Source: Flaviflexus huanghaiensis (GTDB taxonomy: Bacteria; Actinomycetota; Actinomycetes; Actinomycetales; Actinomycetaceae). Taken from it: a DNA stretch of 64,000 nucleotides. Numbering within the stretch: the first letter of the stretch is position 1; each line of letters begins with the position of its first letter. Where the stretch lies: assembly GCF_014118685.1 (NCBI RefSeq), contig NZ_JACFAK010000008.1, forward strand, positions 62,001 to 126,000, read 5' to 3'. Positions 48,241-56,148 of this stretch are shown one piece after another. Under the pieces are notes generated by a model. It worked only from the letters and a program-made list of their open reading frames with translations. It was not told where the DNA came from and searched no databases. Made by a program: the position numbers and the translations under genes.

Positions 48241-48278
48241 CAGAGGCCCGGTTCTTCGGAACCGGGCCTCTGTTGTTT
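48241..48278 (+). terminator. Original tRNA-fMet terminator, displaced by the IS
   Basis: The arms CAGAGGCCCGGTTC and GAACCGGGCCTCTG pair over 14 bp around a TTCG loop and are followed by TTGTTT. It lies 4 bp after the right target duplication, so it was 4 bp downstream of the tRNA before insertion. It may also terminate the convergent doxX-like gene. Confidence 0.85.
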
Positions 48279-48294
48279 CCCTCTTCTGGTGCGC

Positions 48295-48726
48295 TCAGGT
48301 AGACGACGAATGGTTGCGCTCTTTGAGCCGTGGAAAGCCTGCGGCCCACAGAGCGAGCAGGACGAGCACCGGCTGGAAGAAGAGTCGCGCGAACCTCTTG
48401 GTGTCAGTGTCGAGACCGAAGCCGTCGATACCTTCAACATATTGGCCGATGTTGCCAGGGAAGATCGCGATGTAAAAGAGCGCGAGGGCGATGCCCGTCC
48501 ATCGCCTATGGTTCGGCAGGAGAAGGAGCGCAAGGCCGAGGCCGATCTCGACTGCGCCGGATCCGATGACGACAAGGTCCTCATCGACAGGGACCCAGCT
48601 CGGCACCTGCGCCTGGAACTCTTGCCGAGCGACGGTGAGATGGGCGAGCCCGGCAAATGTCATGCCAGCACCCAGTGCCAGCCGGACGGCTGTCCTTGAT
48701 CGTTCAATCCACGGTGATTCTGTCAT
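48295..48726 (-). CDS. DoxX-like four-span membrane protein
   Basis: A 143-residue protein with four hydrophobic segments (about residues 12-32, 50-71, 76-95 and 115-134) separated by short loops, including GSGAVEIGLGLALLLLP and FYIAIFPGNIGQYVEG. Length and topology fit the DoxX family; no catalytic motif is present. It starts 6 bp after the anti-sigma gene stop on the same strand, so it is probably the last gene of the fasciclin-sigK-rskA transcript. Confidence 0.7.
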   Translation of the reverse strand: MTESPWIERSRTAVRLALGAGMTFAGLAHLTVARQEFQAQVPSWVPVDEDLVVIGSGAVEIGLGLALLLLPNHRRWTGIALALFYIAIFPGNIGQYVEGIDGFGLDTDTKRFARLFFQPVLVLLALWAAGFPRLKERNHSSST

Positions 48727-48732
48727 GACGTC

Positions 48733-49494
48733 CTAAAGCTTGATGGACACAACGGGCGGGCCGTCGAGAGTGTCGGTGCCGCCCGCCGGCTCCATGGTGA
48801 AGCCGAGTTCTGCGTTAGAGGGGATCGGAAGGGACTCGACGCCAGGATGTGACGTGTCGATAAGCCCCATGGGAGTGGCACCGTCGCTACTGATGAGCCA
48901 CATCTGCATGTCCTGTCCCTCAGGGATTGTGATGTTCGCAGTCTGGACTCGCACGAGGCCTTCGTTGACGGAGGCCATGACAGTGATCTTGGCAGACTCA
49001 TCACCGGGCAAGGATGCGTCGGCGATCGAGAGATCATCTGCCTGCATGAGCCGCTCCAAGTCGCCGCGCTCAGACTGTACGGCCTCCATCTCCTCCCGCA
49101 ACTCACCCAGCTCACTCGCGAGGTTGAAGACGACAACGCCGAATGCCAGCGAGGCGGCTGCGCCAACTCCGGCGAGGGCAAGCGAGGTCCGCTTCCAGCG
49201 CGATTCGCGGCGGAAAGTATCGAGCGAGACAACGCCGTTCGGGGAAGAGTCATTGTCGCCAACGTGCGCGGGCGATGCCGTACCTTGCGGTATCGCGAGG
49301 ATACGGGCTGTTATCTCGGCTGAGGGCTGTTCTGACGAGTCGCTCAGTGCGAGTGCCGATTCGGCTTCAGCGAAATCGGCGACGAGGTGAGCGAAGTCGG
49401 GATCGTCCTGCTCGAGGCTGAGAGCGAGCTCTTCGTCATCGCGAGATAGTCCGCCGAATATGAGCCCGGCGGCCAAATACTCCCTGTCGATCAT
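48733..49494 (-). CDS. RskA-type anti-sigma factor
   Basis: A 253-residue membrane protein. The N-terminal about 90 residues (AAGLIFGGLSRDDEELALSL) are the cytoplasmic sigma-binding part, a single transmembrane helix lies at about residues 107-127, a coiled-coil segment (ELGELREEMEAVQSERGDLE) follows, and the extracellular RskA domain contains MWLISSDGATPMGLIDTS. It overlaps the sigma factor gene by 4 bp, the usual pairing that keeps the two in balance. It would hold the SigK-type factor at the membrane until cleaved on a signal. Confidence 0.9.
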   Translation of the reverse strand: MIDREYLAAGLIFGGLSRDDEELALSLEQDDPDFAHLVADFAEAESALALSDSSEQPSAEITARILAIPQGTASPAHVGDNDSSPNGVVSLDTFRRESRWKRTSLALAGVGAAASLAFGVVVFNLASELGELREEMEAVQSERGDLERLMQADDLSIADASLPGDESAKITVMASVNEGLVRVQTANITIPEGQDMQMWLISSDGATPMGLIDTSHPGVESLPIPSNAELGFTMEPAGGTDTLDGPPVVSIKL

Positions 49495-49964
49495 CGGACT
49501 CTTTCCATCTCGTCTCGTAGCTTTTTCAATCCGTCCCTCACACGTGTCTTAACAGTCCCGAGCGGAACGCCAGTGCGATCCGCGACCTGCTGATGCGTGA
49601 GCCCTTCGTAATAGACGAGGGCGATCATTCGCCCCTGCTCCGGAGGTAGCAAACGCAGAGCTGTGGCAGCGCGCGCCGATTCGATCCGGGTCTCAACCTC
49701 GTCTGCGACACTCCTGGAGGTCACGTTGATCTCACGAATTCCTTGGACAGTGTCGCGCTTCCTCTGTGACGCAGTGGACCTTACGCAGTCGATCGCTCGA
49801 CTCCGGGCCAGCGTGACCAGCCAGCCGGTTCCTGAACCGCGTGCGGGGTTAAAGCTCTGCGCAGAAGTCCAGATGTAGGTGAAGCACTCGTGGAGCACCT
49901 CTTCGGCAAGGTCCCGGTCTCGGACAACGCGAACGATCGTAGCGAGGAGCATCCCGCCTGACAA
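49491..49964 (-). CDS. SigK-type ECF sigma factor (start lost or unclear)
   Basis: Region 2 (VRDRDLAEEVLHECFTYIW) and region 4 (GLTHQQVADRTGVPLGTVKT) of an ECF sigma factor are intact. The first in-frame start is TTG at 49964, without a ribosome binding site and too far inside. Conserved coding in the same frame continues about 25 codons upstream (GDEAGLLIKKIADRDRDAF, to about 50045) into the end of the fasciclin gene, but no start codon is found there. Either a small deletion removed the gene junction or the assembly is wrong here. It is followed by the anti-sigma gene with 4-bp overlap. Confidence 0.8.
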   Translation of the reverse strand: MSGGMLLATIVRVVRDRDLAEEVLHECFTYIWTSAQSFNPARGSGTGWLVTLARSRAIDCVRSTASQRKRDTVQGIREINVTSRSVADEVETRIESARAATALRLLPPEQGRMIALVYYEGLTHQQVADRTGVPLGTVKTRVRDGLKKLRDEMERVR

Positions 49965-50728
49965 TTCATACAGGCTCGCGAATGCGTCCCGGTCCCTGTC
50001 GGCGATCTTCTTGATAAGAAGCCCGGCCTCGTCGCCGAGGGCAGAAGCACCGAGTCGATCATGTAGACCGTCGCGTTCGTCGTATCGACGTTGCCGCAGA
50101 CAAGTCCCGCTCCATCGAACTGGAGGTCATCTCCCGACCCTTCGATGGTGACAGTGGCACCGTTGACTGTCTCATGCTCTCCGACGATCTCATCGGGGCC
50201 AAGACGTCCAGGAATCACATGGTAGGTCAGCACACTTGTCAGCGTGTCAGCGTCGGAAACGACAGCGTTGAGGTCCTCCTCAGGGAGGGCAGCGAAGGCG
50301 TCGTTGATCGGTGCTAGCACCGTGAACTCTCCACCCGCGAGGGTGTCGACCAGGTTGACGTCAGGGTTGAGCTCTCCGGCGACAGCCGCTTTAAGGGTCT
50401 GCAGTTCGGGGTTGGCGATGACGGCGTCGACGACGTTACCTTCAGCCATGCCCCCAACCGACGCAGGGCCACTCGGGTTGGCTTCAACATAGGCGGCGCA
50501 ACCCGGACCGAACGGACCATCAACGGTTTCCATCTCGTCCGGCGACTCGGACTCGGTTTCCTCGTCCATCTCCTCTTCGGCCATGGTCGTCTCTTCTTGG
50601 GCGGTCGTCTCCTCCATTGTCGGCTCGGCATCTTCTGTCGTGTCGTCGGAGCAGGCGGCCAGCGTGAGCACTGTCAGCACAGCGGCGCTGAGGGCTGCGG
50701 AGGTTCGTGTGCGAATTGAGCGGGTCAT
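49781..50728 (-). CDS. Fasciclin-domain lipoprotein (MPT70/MPT83-like), missing its stop
   Basis: Exported lipoprotein: signal peptide with lipobox LAAC (Cys26), an acidic linker rich in Glu/Thr, then a fasciclin domain (VVDAVIANPELQTLKAAVAG, FTVLAPINDAFAALP, YHVIPGR, ATVYMIDSVLLPSA). In MPT70/MPT83 the protein ends right after the last motif; here that point is 50033, yet the frame continues 84 more codons to 49781 out of frame through the sigma factor gene, giving non-homologous sequence. The ATG at 50728 follows AGGAGAGACC. In mycobacteria such proteins are SigK targets, which fits the neighbours. Confidence 0.8.
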   Translation of the reverse strand: MTRSIRTRTSAALSAAVLTVLTLAACSDDTTEDAEPTMEETTAQEETTMAEEEMDEETESESPDEMETVDGPFGPGCAAYVEANPSGPASVGGMAEGNVVDAVIANPELQTLKAAVAGELNPDVNLVDTLAGGEFTVLAPINDAFAALPEEDLNAVVSDADTLTSVLTYHVIPGRLGPDEIVGEHETVNGATVTIEGSGDDLQFDGAGLVCGNVDTTNATVYMIDSVLLPSATRPGFLSRRSPTGTGTHSRACMNCQAGCSSLRSFALSETGTLPKRCSTSASPTSGLLRRALTPHAVQEPAGWSRWPGVERSTA

Positions 50729-51174
50729 GGTCTCTCCTAGAGTTTTCGGTGCTTCATCGGTAGCCAGATCTCGGCTGCCGGTGCCTATGGTTCGGAGCGG
50801 TGGCCAAGATGGATTGGACGAATCTTCACGTGTTTTGGCGCAGGCTCGCAGAGGGGTTGACGGTCGCTGCAAACCCGCGACCATCTCGCCGACCACGAGG
50901 GGCGTATCCGAGCAGAAAGTGCGGACCGAAGAGGCGGTCACGCGCGGCTGATATGAGGCGCGTCGAGCCCCGAGATCGCGTGATCTCCATCATCGTCAGA
51001 GGAAGGGTTGAGCACCGCTCACGCTGTTTTTGCAGGATATCCCTGGGGGTTCCCAGGCGGTGCTTGACCACATTGAGGAATCAATTACGAACGATTGTTG
51101 TTTCGTAAATAATTTAGGTTAGCCTTACCTCTGAACGGAGGGACCGTTCGACGATTTGTCAGAAAGAAGTATGG
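50729..51174. other. 446-bp divergent intergenic region
   Basis: Separates the fasciclin/sigK/rskA unit (minus) from the iron uptake operon (plus). The right end is AT-rich and holds the iron box at 51114-51132. The left part must contain the fasciclin promoter, but no clear -35/-10 pair was recognised. No gene or RNA was identified in it. Confidence 0.5.
51114..51132 (+). promoter_or_regulatory. DtxR/IdeR-type iron box
   Basis: TTAGGTTAGCCTTACCTCT matches the 19-bp consensus TTAGGTTAGCCTAACCTAA at all but three positions. It lies 43 bp upstream of the siderophore-binding protein gene, next to AT-rich DNA (CGTAAATAATT) that probably contains the -10 element. Iron-loaded DtxR/IdeR would repress the operon. 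Confidence 0.85.
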
Positions 51175-52209
51175 ATGAGCATTCACTCCCGATCCCTCAG
51201 CCTCGTCGCTGTCGCGGCAGCAGCGGCGCTGACACTCAGCGCTTGCGGTGAGGACACAGCCGACGCGGAGGCAGAAGCAACGCGCGGGGCGAGTACGTCT
51301 GAAGAGACGACAGACCCGGCGGATAGCGCAGCCTCGACGGTGACGGACATGGCGGGCAATACGGTTGAGTTGCCAGCCGATCCTCAGTCGATCATCGCGA
51401 CGGACAATCGGATCTTCGGCACACTCGCAGATTGGGGCATTGAGCTCTCGGCCGCGCCGATCGACATCATGCCCGTCGCGGATGAGTCGCTCTCTGTCTA
51501 CACCGAAAGTGACGAGCTCGAGAATCTCGGCAACCATCGCGAACCGAATATGGAAGCGTTCATTACCGTTCAGCCCGATCTCATCCTCAATGGACAGCGC
51601 TTCGCTCAATACGAGCAGGATATTCGCGACCTCGTTGGAGATGCCGCGTTCGTCAGCACTGACGTCGACGTCGAGAACGTGCCGATCGACGATGGTCTGC
51701 GTGAGCTCACCTCCCTTCTCGGCGACATCTTTGGCAGGCAGGCCGACGCGGAGCAACTGATTTCCGACTTCGATGAATCGATTGAACGTGCCGCAGAGTC
51801 CTATGACTCCGACCAGACGGTCGTCGGCCTTATGACGACGGGCGGCTCGATCAACTACGTGGCGCCGTCGACAGGTCGGACCATCGGCCCCGTCTTCGAT
51901 GTCCTGGGACTCACCCCAGCACTGGACCGCGCTGGCTCATCCAACCATCAGGGCGATGACATCTCAGTTGAGGCCATCGCCGATGCGAATCCGGACTGGA
52001 TCGTCGTTCTTGACCGCGATGCAGGCGCAGGAACGGAGGGTGCCGCGAGCGCGAAAGAAATCATCGCCGAGTCGGAGGCGCTTGCCGGTGTGACTGCGGT
52101 CAAGGAGGGCAACATCATCTACCTCGACCCGAACTTCTACGTCGCAGAAGATATTCAGCACTACACGGGGCTGTTCAACCAGATGGCGGACGCCTTCCAG
52201 GCGAAATGA
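51175..52209 (+). CDS. Siderophore/iron ABC transporter substrate-binding lipoprotein
   Basis: A 344-residue periplasmic-type binding protein anchored by the lipobox LSAC (Cys24). A Glu/Ala/Thr linker precedes the FeCT-type fold with VELPADPQSIIATDNRIFGT, NMEAFITVQPDLILNG and ADANPDWIVVLDRDAG. The set of neighbours resembles the FatB/CeuE/YclQ class that binds catecholate or similar iron chelates. The start ATG at 51175 follows AGAAAGAAG; another ATG at 51171 is out of frame. It is the first gene after the iron box. Confidence 0.92.
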   Translation: MSIHSRSLSLVAVAAAAALTLSACGEDTADAEAEATRGASTSEETTDPADSAASTVTDMAGNTVELPADPQSIIATDNRIFGTLADWGIELSAAPIDIMPVADESLSVYTESDELENLGNHREPNMEAFITVQPDLILNGQRFAQYEQDIRDLVGDAAFVSTDVDVENVPIDDGLRELTSLLGDIFGRQADAEQLISDFDESIERAAESYDSDQTVVGLMTTGGSINYVAPSTGRTIGPVFDVLGLTPALDRAGSSNHQGDDISVEAIADANPDWIVVLDRDAGAGTEGAASAKEIIAESEALAGVTAVKEGNIIYLDPNFYVAEDIQHYTGLFNQMADAFQAK

Positions 52210-52265
52210 TGCGTTGGCTGGGCGGCCGGTGCCGCCCAGCCCGTCGCTGAGAGAGTGACACCACG

Positions 52266-53246
52266 ATGACTGATGTGAAGATCCAAAATGACGTGCGGGG
52301 CCGCGCAACCGCGTCGAAGCGGTCGCTCGCCATCGGCAGCGTTCTGACGATCGGACTCGTCACGGCGTCTCTCTTCGTCGGAGTCTTCGACATCTCGGGC
52401 GAGGGCGGGGCGGAGATGTTCTTCATCACCCGCGTGCCACGCACGATTGCCCTTGTCCTCGCGGGTGCCGCAATGTCGATTGCGGGCTTGGTCATGCAAC
52501 TCATGACCCAAAACAGGTTTGTCGAGCCGTCGACGACGGGGACGACGGAATGGGCGGGACTGGGCCTCCTGACAACAATGATCCTCTTTCCAGGATCTCC
52601 CATCATCGTGAGAATGATTGGCGCGATTGTCTTTGCCTTCGTTGGCACGATCGTGTTCTTCATGTTTCTGCGCAGGGTGACGTTCAAGTCCTCCCTTATC
52701 GTCCCGATCGTCGGGATTATGCTCGGGGCTGTCGTTGGCGCGTTCTCCACGTTCCTCGCGCTCCAGACGGACATGCTCCAGAACCTCGGTATCTGGTTCG
52801 CGGGTTCTTTCACGACGGTCGTACGTGGCCGTTACGAACTTCTATGGGTCGTCATTGTCCTGCTCGTCATCGTTTTCCTCATCGCTGACCGGTTCACCGT
52901 GGCTGGACTCGGTAAGGACGTGGCCACGAATGTCGGACTCAACTACGACGCCATCATCTTCACCGGCATCAGTATCGTCGCAGCCGTGACGGGAGTCGTC
53001 ACGGTCGTCATCGGCGCCCTCCCGTTCCTCGGCCTCATTGTGCCGAATGTCGTCTCGCTCTCCAGAGGAGATAACCTGCGGACCAACCTTCCGTGGGTTG
53101 CGCTCGTCGGTATTTGGGTCGTGACGATCTCAGACATCATCGGGCGGACGATTATCATGCCATTTGAAGTTCCCGTCTCCCTCATCCTTGGCGTCCTCGG
53201 CGCCGTCGTCTTTGTGTTCCTACTTGTGAGGCAGCGTCGTGGCTGA
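52266..53246 (+). CDS. Iron chelate ABC transporter permease 1 (FecCD family)
   Basis: A 326-residue inner-membrane permease with about nine hydrophobic segments. FecCD hallmarks are RVPRTIALVLAGAAMSIAG near the N-terminus and the EAA-like loop with ALPFLGLIVPNVVSL. It lacks the longer N-terminus of its partner. Its last 8 bp overlap the start of the second permease gene. Frame intact. Confidence 0.93.
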   Translation: MTDVKIQNDVRGRATASKRSLAIGSVLTIGLVTASLFVGVFDISGEGGAEMFFITRVPRTIALVLAGAAMSIAGLVMQLMTQNRFVEPSTTGTTEWAGLGLLTTMILFPGSPIIVRMIGAIVFAFVGTIVFFMFLRRVTFKSSLIVPIVGIMLGAVVGAFSTFLALQTDMLQNLGIWFAGSFTTVVRGRYELLWVVIVLLVIVFLIADRFTVAGLGKDVATNVGLNYDAIIFTGISIVAAVTGVVTVVIGALPFLGLIVPNVVSLSRGDNLRTNLPWVALVGIWVVTISDIIGRTIIMPFEVPVSLILGVLGAVVFVFLLVRQRRG

Positions 53247-54377
53247 AACTGTTGAGGACCGCGTCGTTTCAGAGGCGCTCTGGGACGAGGGCCGGTGTGA
53301 AGTGCATGAAGCGAGCACGCTACCGAGGCCGGCGACATGCCAGTCGTGCCGGGCCCACCCGAAGAGGTGCCGGAGGGCAGGATGCTCCGGACCGATCGTC
53401 ACGAAGCGGCAGAAGGTTCGCTACACCGCAATTGTCGTGACGCTTGCCCTCGTGCGCTTGGTTTGGCGTTCGCGATCCTCACCTATGACAACGGGATGCC
53501 GTTCGGCTCCGAAGGCTACTGGCGAATCGCTTCCATGAGAGCCGATGCGCTCGTTGTCATGCTCATCGTCGCCGTGTGCCAAGCGTTCGCGACCGTCAGC
53601 TTCCAAACCGTCACGGCGAATCGCATCATCACTCCGTCGATCATGGGCTTTGAGTCTCTCTACATTGCAATCCAGACAGCGGTCGTCTTCCTATTCGGCG
53701 CGGCGGGCGTGACGATGGTTGCAGGAACCGGCCAGTTCATCTTCCAAGTCCTCCTCATGATCGGCTTCGCCGGGGCGCTCTACGGATGGCTCCTGTCCGG
53801 CCGGTTCGGGAACATGCACATCATGCTCCTCGTCGGTGTCGTCATCGGCGGGGGCCTCGGAGCGCTGTCGACCTTCATGCAGCGGCTCCTCGACCCGAAC
53901 GAGTTCGATGTCCTCACGGCACGGCTTTTCGGAAACATCTCGAACGCGAACACGGATGATCTTCCGATTGTCATCCCAACCGTCGTCATCGTGTCGACGC
54001 TCCTGTGGTTCCGCGCTCGCCGCCTCAACGTCCTCGCCCTCGGCAGAGATGTGTGCTCGAACCTCGGGATGAATCATCGCCGGGAAACGATGATCATCCT
54101 CCTGCTCGTCTCCATTCTCATGGCGATGACGACGTCTCTCGTCGGGCCGATGACATTCCTTGGCTTCCTCATCGCCACCCTCGCGTACTCGCTGACAGAC
54201 ACCTACGACCACCGGCTCATCTACCCAGTTGCGGTCCTTCTCGGCTTCGTCGTCTTGAGCGGGGCGTACTTCATCCTCCGCAACGTCTTCTATGCCGGCG
54301 GAGCCGTCACCGTCATCATCGAGCTCATCGGCGGTCTCGTCTTCCTCGTCGTCATCATGAGAAAGGGGCGCCTGTGA
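53239..54377 (+). pseudogene. Iron chelate ABC transporter permease 2 (FecCD family), frameshifted
   Basis: The 5' part (53239-53454) reads MAETVEDRVVSEAL... to KRQKVRYTAIVVTLALV, the start of the first transmembrane helix. The rest continues one frame over as ALGLAFAILTYDNGMPFG (from 53454) and then FQTVTANRIITPSIMGFES, GPMTFLGFLIATLAYS to the stop at 54377. One extra G at GTGCG (53452-53456) would restore a single frame of about 380 codons. As it stands only a fragment without the first helix can be made, unless the base is missing through a sequencing error. The end overlaps the ATPase gene by 4 bp. Confidence 0.8.
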
Positions 54378-55128
54378 TAAGGCTCCGACACGTCACAAAG
54401 GTTACTCGGATGACGTCCGCATCGGTCCCGTCACCCTCGATATCCCCCAGGGCGGCATCACCGCTCTCGTCGGCCCGAACGGTGCCGGCAAGTCAACGAT
54501 TCTCACGATGATCGGGCGCCTCCTCGACATCGACGAGGGCACCATCGAAGTCGCCGGCCAGGATGTGCGCAAGGCGTCCTCGAAGGCCATTGCGCGGACG
54601 CTGTCCATTCTCCGGCAGGAGAACCACTTCATCACGAGGCTGACGGTGCGCCAGCTCGTCGGTTTCGGGCGCTACCCGTACTCGCAGGGCAGGCTAACTG
54701 ACGAAGACGAGTATTACATCACCGAAGCCATCGACTTCCTCAACCTCACTGACCTCGAGCACAGGTACCTCGACCAGCTGTCGGGCGGCCAACGGCAGCG
54801 CGCCTACGTCGCCATGGTGCTCGCGCAGAACACCGAGTTCGTGCTCCTCGATGAACCGCTCAACAACCTTGACATGCAGCATTCCGTTCAAATGATGAGG
54901 CAGCTCCGGCGCGCAGCAGATGAACTGGGACGCACGTTTGTCATCGTCATTCACGACATCAACTTTGCCGCCCGTTACGCCGACTACATTGTCGCGATGA
55001 ACGACGGGAAGGTGACGGAAGTTGGCAGGGTTGACGACATCATGACCGAAGAGGTTCTCTCCCGCGTGTTCCACACCGATGTGAAAATCCTCCAGACCGA
55101 CGACGGCCTCATGGCGTCCTACTACTAG
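54374..55128 (+). pseudogene. Iron chelate ABC transporter ATPase, frameshifted near its start
   Basis: The GTG at 54374 opens with IRLRHVTK, then the frame is lost at about 54400. In the next frame the family sequence continues: TLDIPQGGITALVGPNGAGK (Walker A), QLSGGQRQRAYVAMVLAQ (signature), FVLLDEPLNNLD (Walker B) and VIHDINFAARYAD (switch His). Adding one G to the run AAAGGTT would restore the gene. The first ATG in the second frame, 54508, lies after Walker A, so a product started there could not bind ATP normally. It would energise the two permeases. Confidence 0.82.
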
Positions 55129-55194
55129 AGCACATGTTAATTGGCGCGCGAGGACCATCCGTCGCGCGACGTTCCACGCGATCACTGGAGAACG

Positions 55195-55989
55195 ATGACC
55201 AGGCCCAACCGACCCACCACCCACCTCGAGGTCCTTGGACGGACATGGCTCACGCCCCACATGCTGCGCCTCGTCGTCGGCGGGCCGAACTTTGGCGCGT
55301 TCGTCAATGCTGGGCACGCCGACTCCTACATCAAGCTCGTCTTCGACCCTGCTGGCAGACCGTACCCGACACCGGTTGATGTCGCCCACATCCGTGCGAC
55401 CGCGCCGAGGGAGCACTGGCCGATGACCCGCACATACACCGTCCGATCCGTCGACCACGAGTCGATATCGATCGACTTCGTTATCCACGGTGAGACTGGG
55501 ATTGCCGCGCCATGGGCGCGATCGGCTGCGCCGGGAGATCTCGTTCAATTCATGGGACCTGGCGGCGCCTGGTCGCCCAAGCCCGAGGCCGATTATCACC
55601 TCTTTGTCGGAGATGAGTCTGCTTTTCCCGCAATAGCGGCCGGTGTAGAGCGCCTCCCGAACGACGCGCGTGGCGCCGCCATCATTGAAGTCGACTCTCA
55701 TCCGTTGCCGCTCGCCGCACCCGCGGGGATGGCCATAGAATGGTTGGTCCGTCGTCATTCAGGCGACGACGCAACCCTTGCCGGGCGCGTGCAGGCCCTC
55801 GATCTCCCGCCCGGGGGAGACATCTCAGTCTTTGCTCACGGCGAGCGTGAGGCGGTCAAGCGCCTTCGTCGCGTCTTCAGCGATCTCGAGGTCCCGCGCG
55901 ACCGTCTATCGATCTCCGGGTATTGGGCCCGTGGCCGTGACGAAGATGTTTTCCAGGCGGAGAAGCGCACGGACGTTGGAAGAATCTGA
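55195..55989 (+). CDS. Siderophore-interacting protein (ferric-siderophore reductase, SIP family)
   Basis: A 264-residue flavin- and NAD(P)H-using reductase that frees iron from imported siderophores. The FAD site is in MTRTYTVRSVD, preceded by SYIKLVFDP; the NADPH-binding half has FVGDESAFPAIAAGVERLP and ISVFAHGEREAVK, and the C-terminal SISGYWARGRDED is a SIP signature. The ATG at 55195 with GGAG upstream is preferred to a TTG at 55141. It is the last gene of the iron operon, 66 bp after the ATPase gene. Confidence 0.92.
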   Translation: MTRPNRPTTHLEVLGRTWLTPHMLRLVVGGPNFGAFVNAGHADSYIKLVFDPAGRPYPTPVDVAHIRATAPREHWPMTRTYTVRSVDHESISIDFVIHGETGIAAPWARSAAPGDLVQFMGPGGAWSPKPEADYHLFVGDESAFPAIAAGVERLPNDARGAAIIEVDSHPLPLAAPAGMAIEWLVRRHSGDDATLAGRVQALDLPPGGDISVFAHGEREAVKRLRRVFSDLEVPRDRLSISGYWARGRDEDVFQAEKRTDVGRI

Positions 55990-56077
55990 GCGGTTCGACC
56001 GGCTGTGACCCGGTTGAGCGCATCGCCGGACTGCCGTTCTTGTGACAGTTCTCATGACTTGCTGAGATTCCCACACG

Positions 56078-56106
56078 TTGACCCGATATACCCCCGCGGG
56101 TATTCT
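56078..56106 (+). promoter_or_regulatory. Promoter with embedded CstR/CsoR-type operator
   Basis: TTGACC (56078-56083) and TATTCT (56101-56106) are separated by exactly 17 bp. The palindrome ATACCCCCGCGGGTAT (56088-56103) fills the spacer and touches the -10 element. Its A/T-flanked C/G tracts are the known operator shape of CsoR/CstR repressors, and a CstR-like gene ends this operon, so binding would block RNA polymerase. Confidence 0.82.
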
Positions 56107-56148
56107 GGACGAGGCGAGTGCGGAGAGCGCGCTCCTGAGGAGGACCTA

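Noticed and set aside
48129-48656. N-terminal extension of the transposase frame beyond ATG 48128
   Set aside because: It crosses the IS end, the target duplication and the doxX-like gene, so it cannot be part of the original transposase.
50020-50060. Programmed -1 frameshift linking the fasciclin gene and sigK
   Set aside because: No X-XXY-YYZ slippery heptamer or downstream structure is visible, and a surface lipoprotein fused to a sigma factor is implausible.
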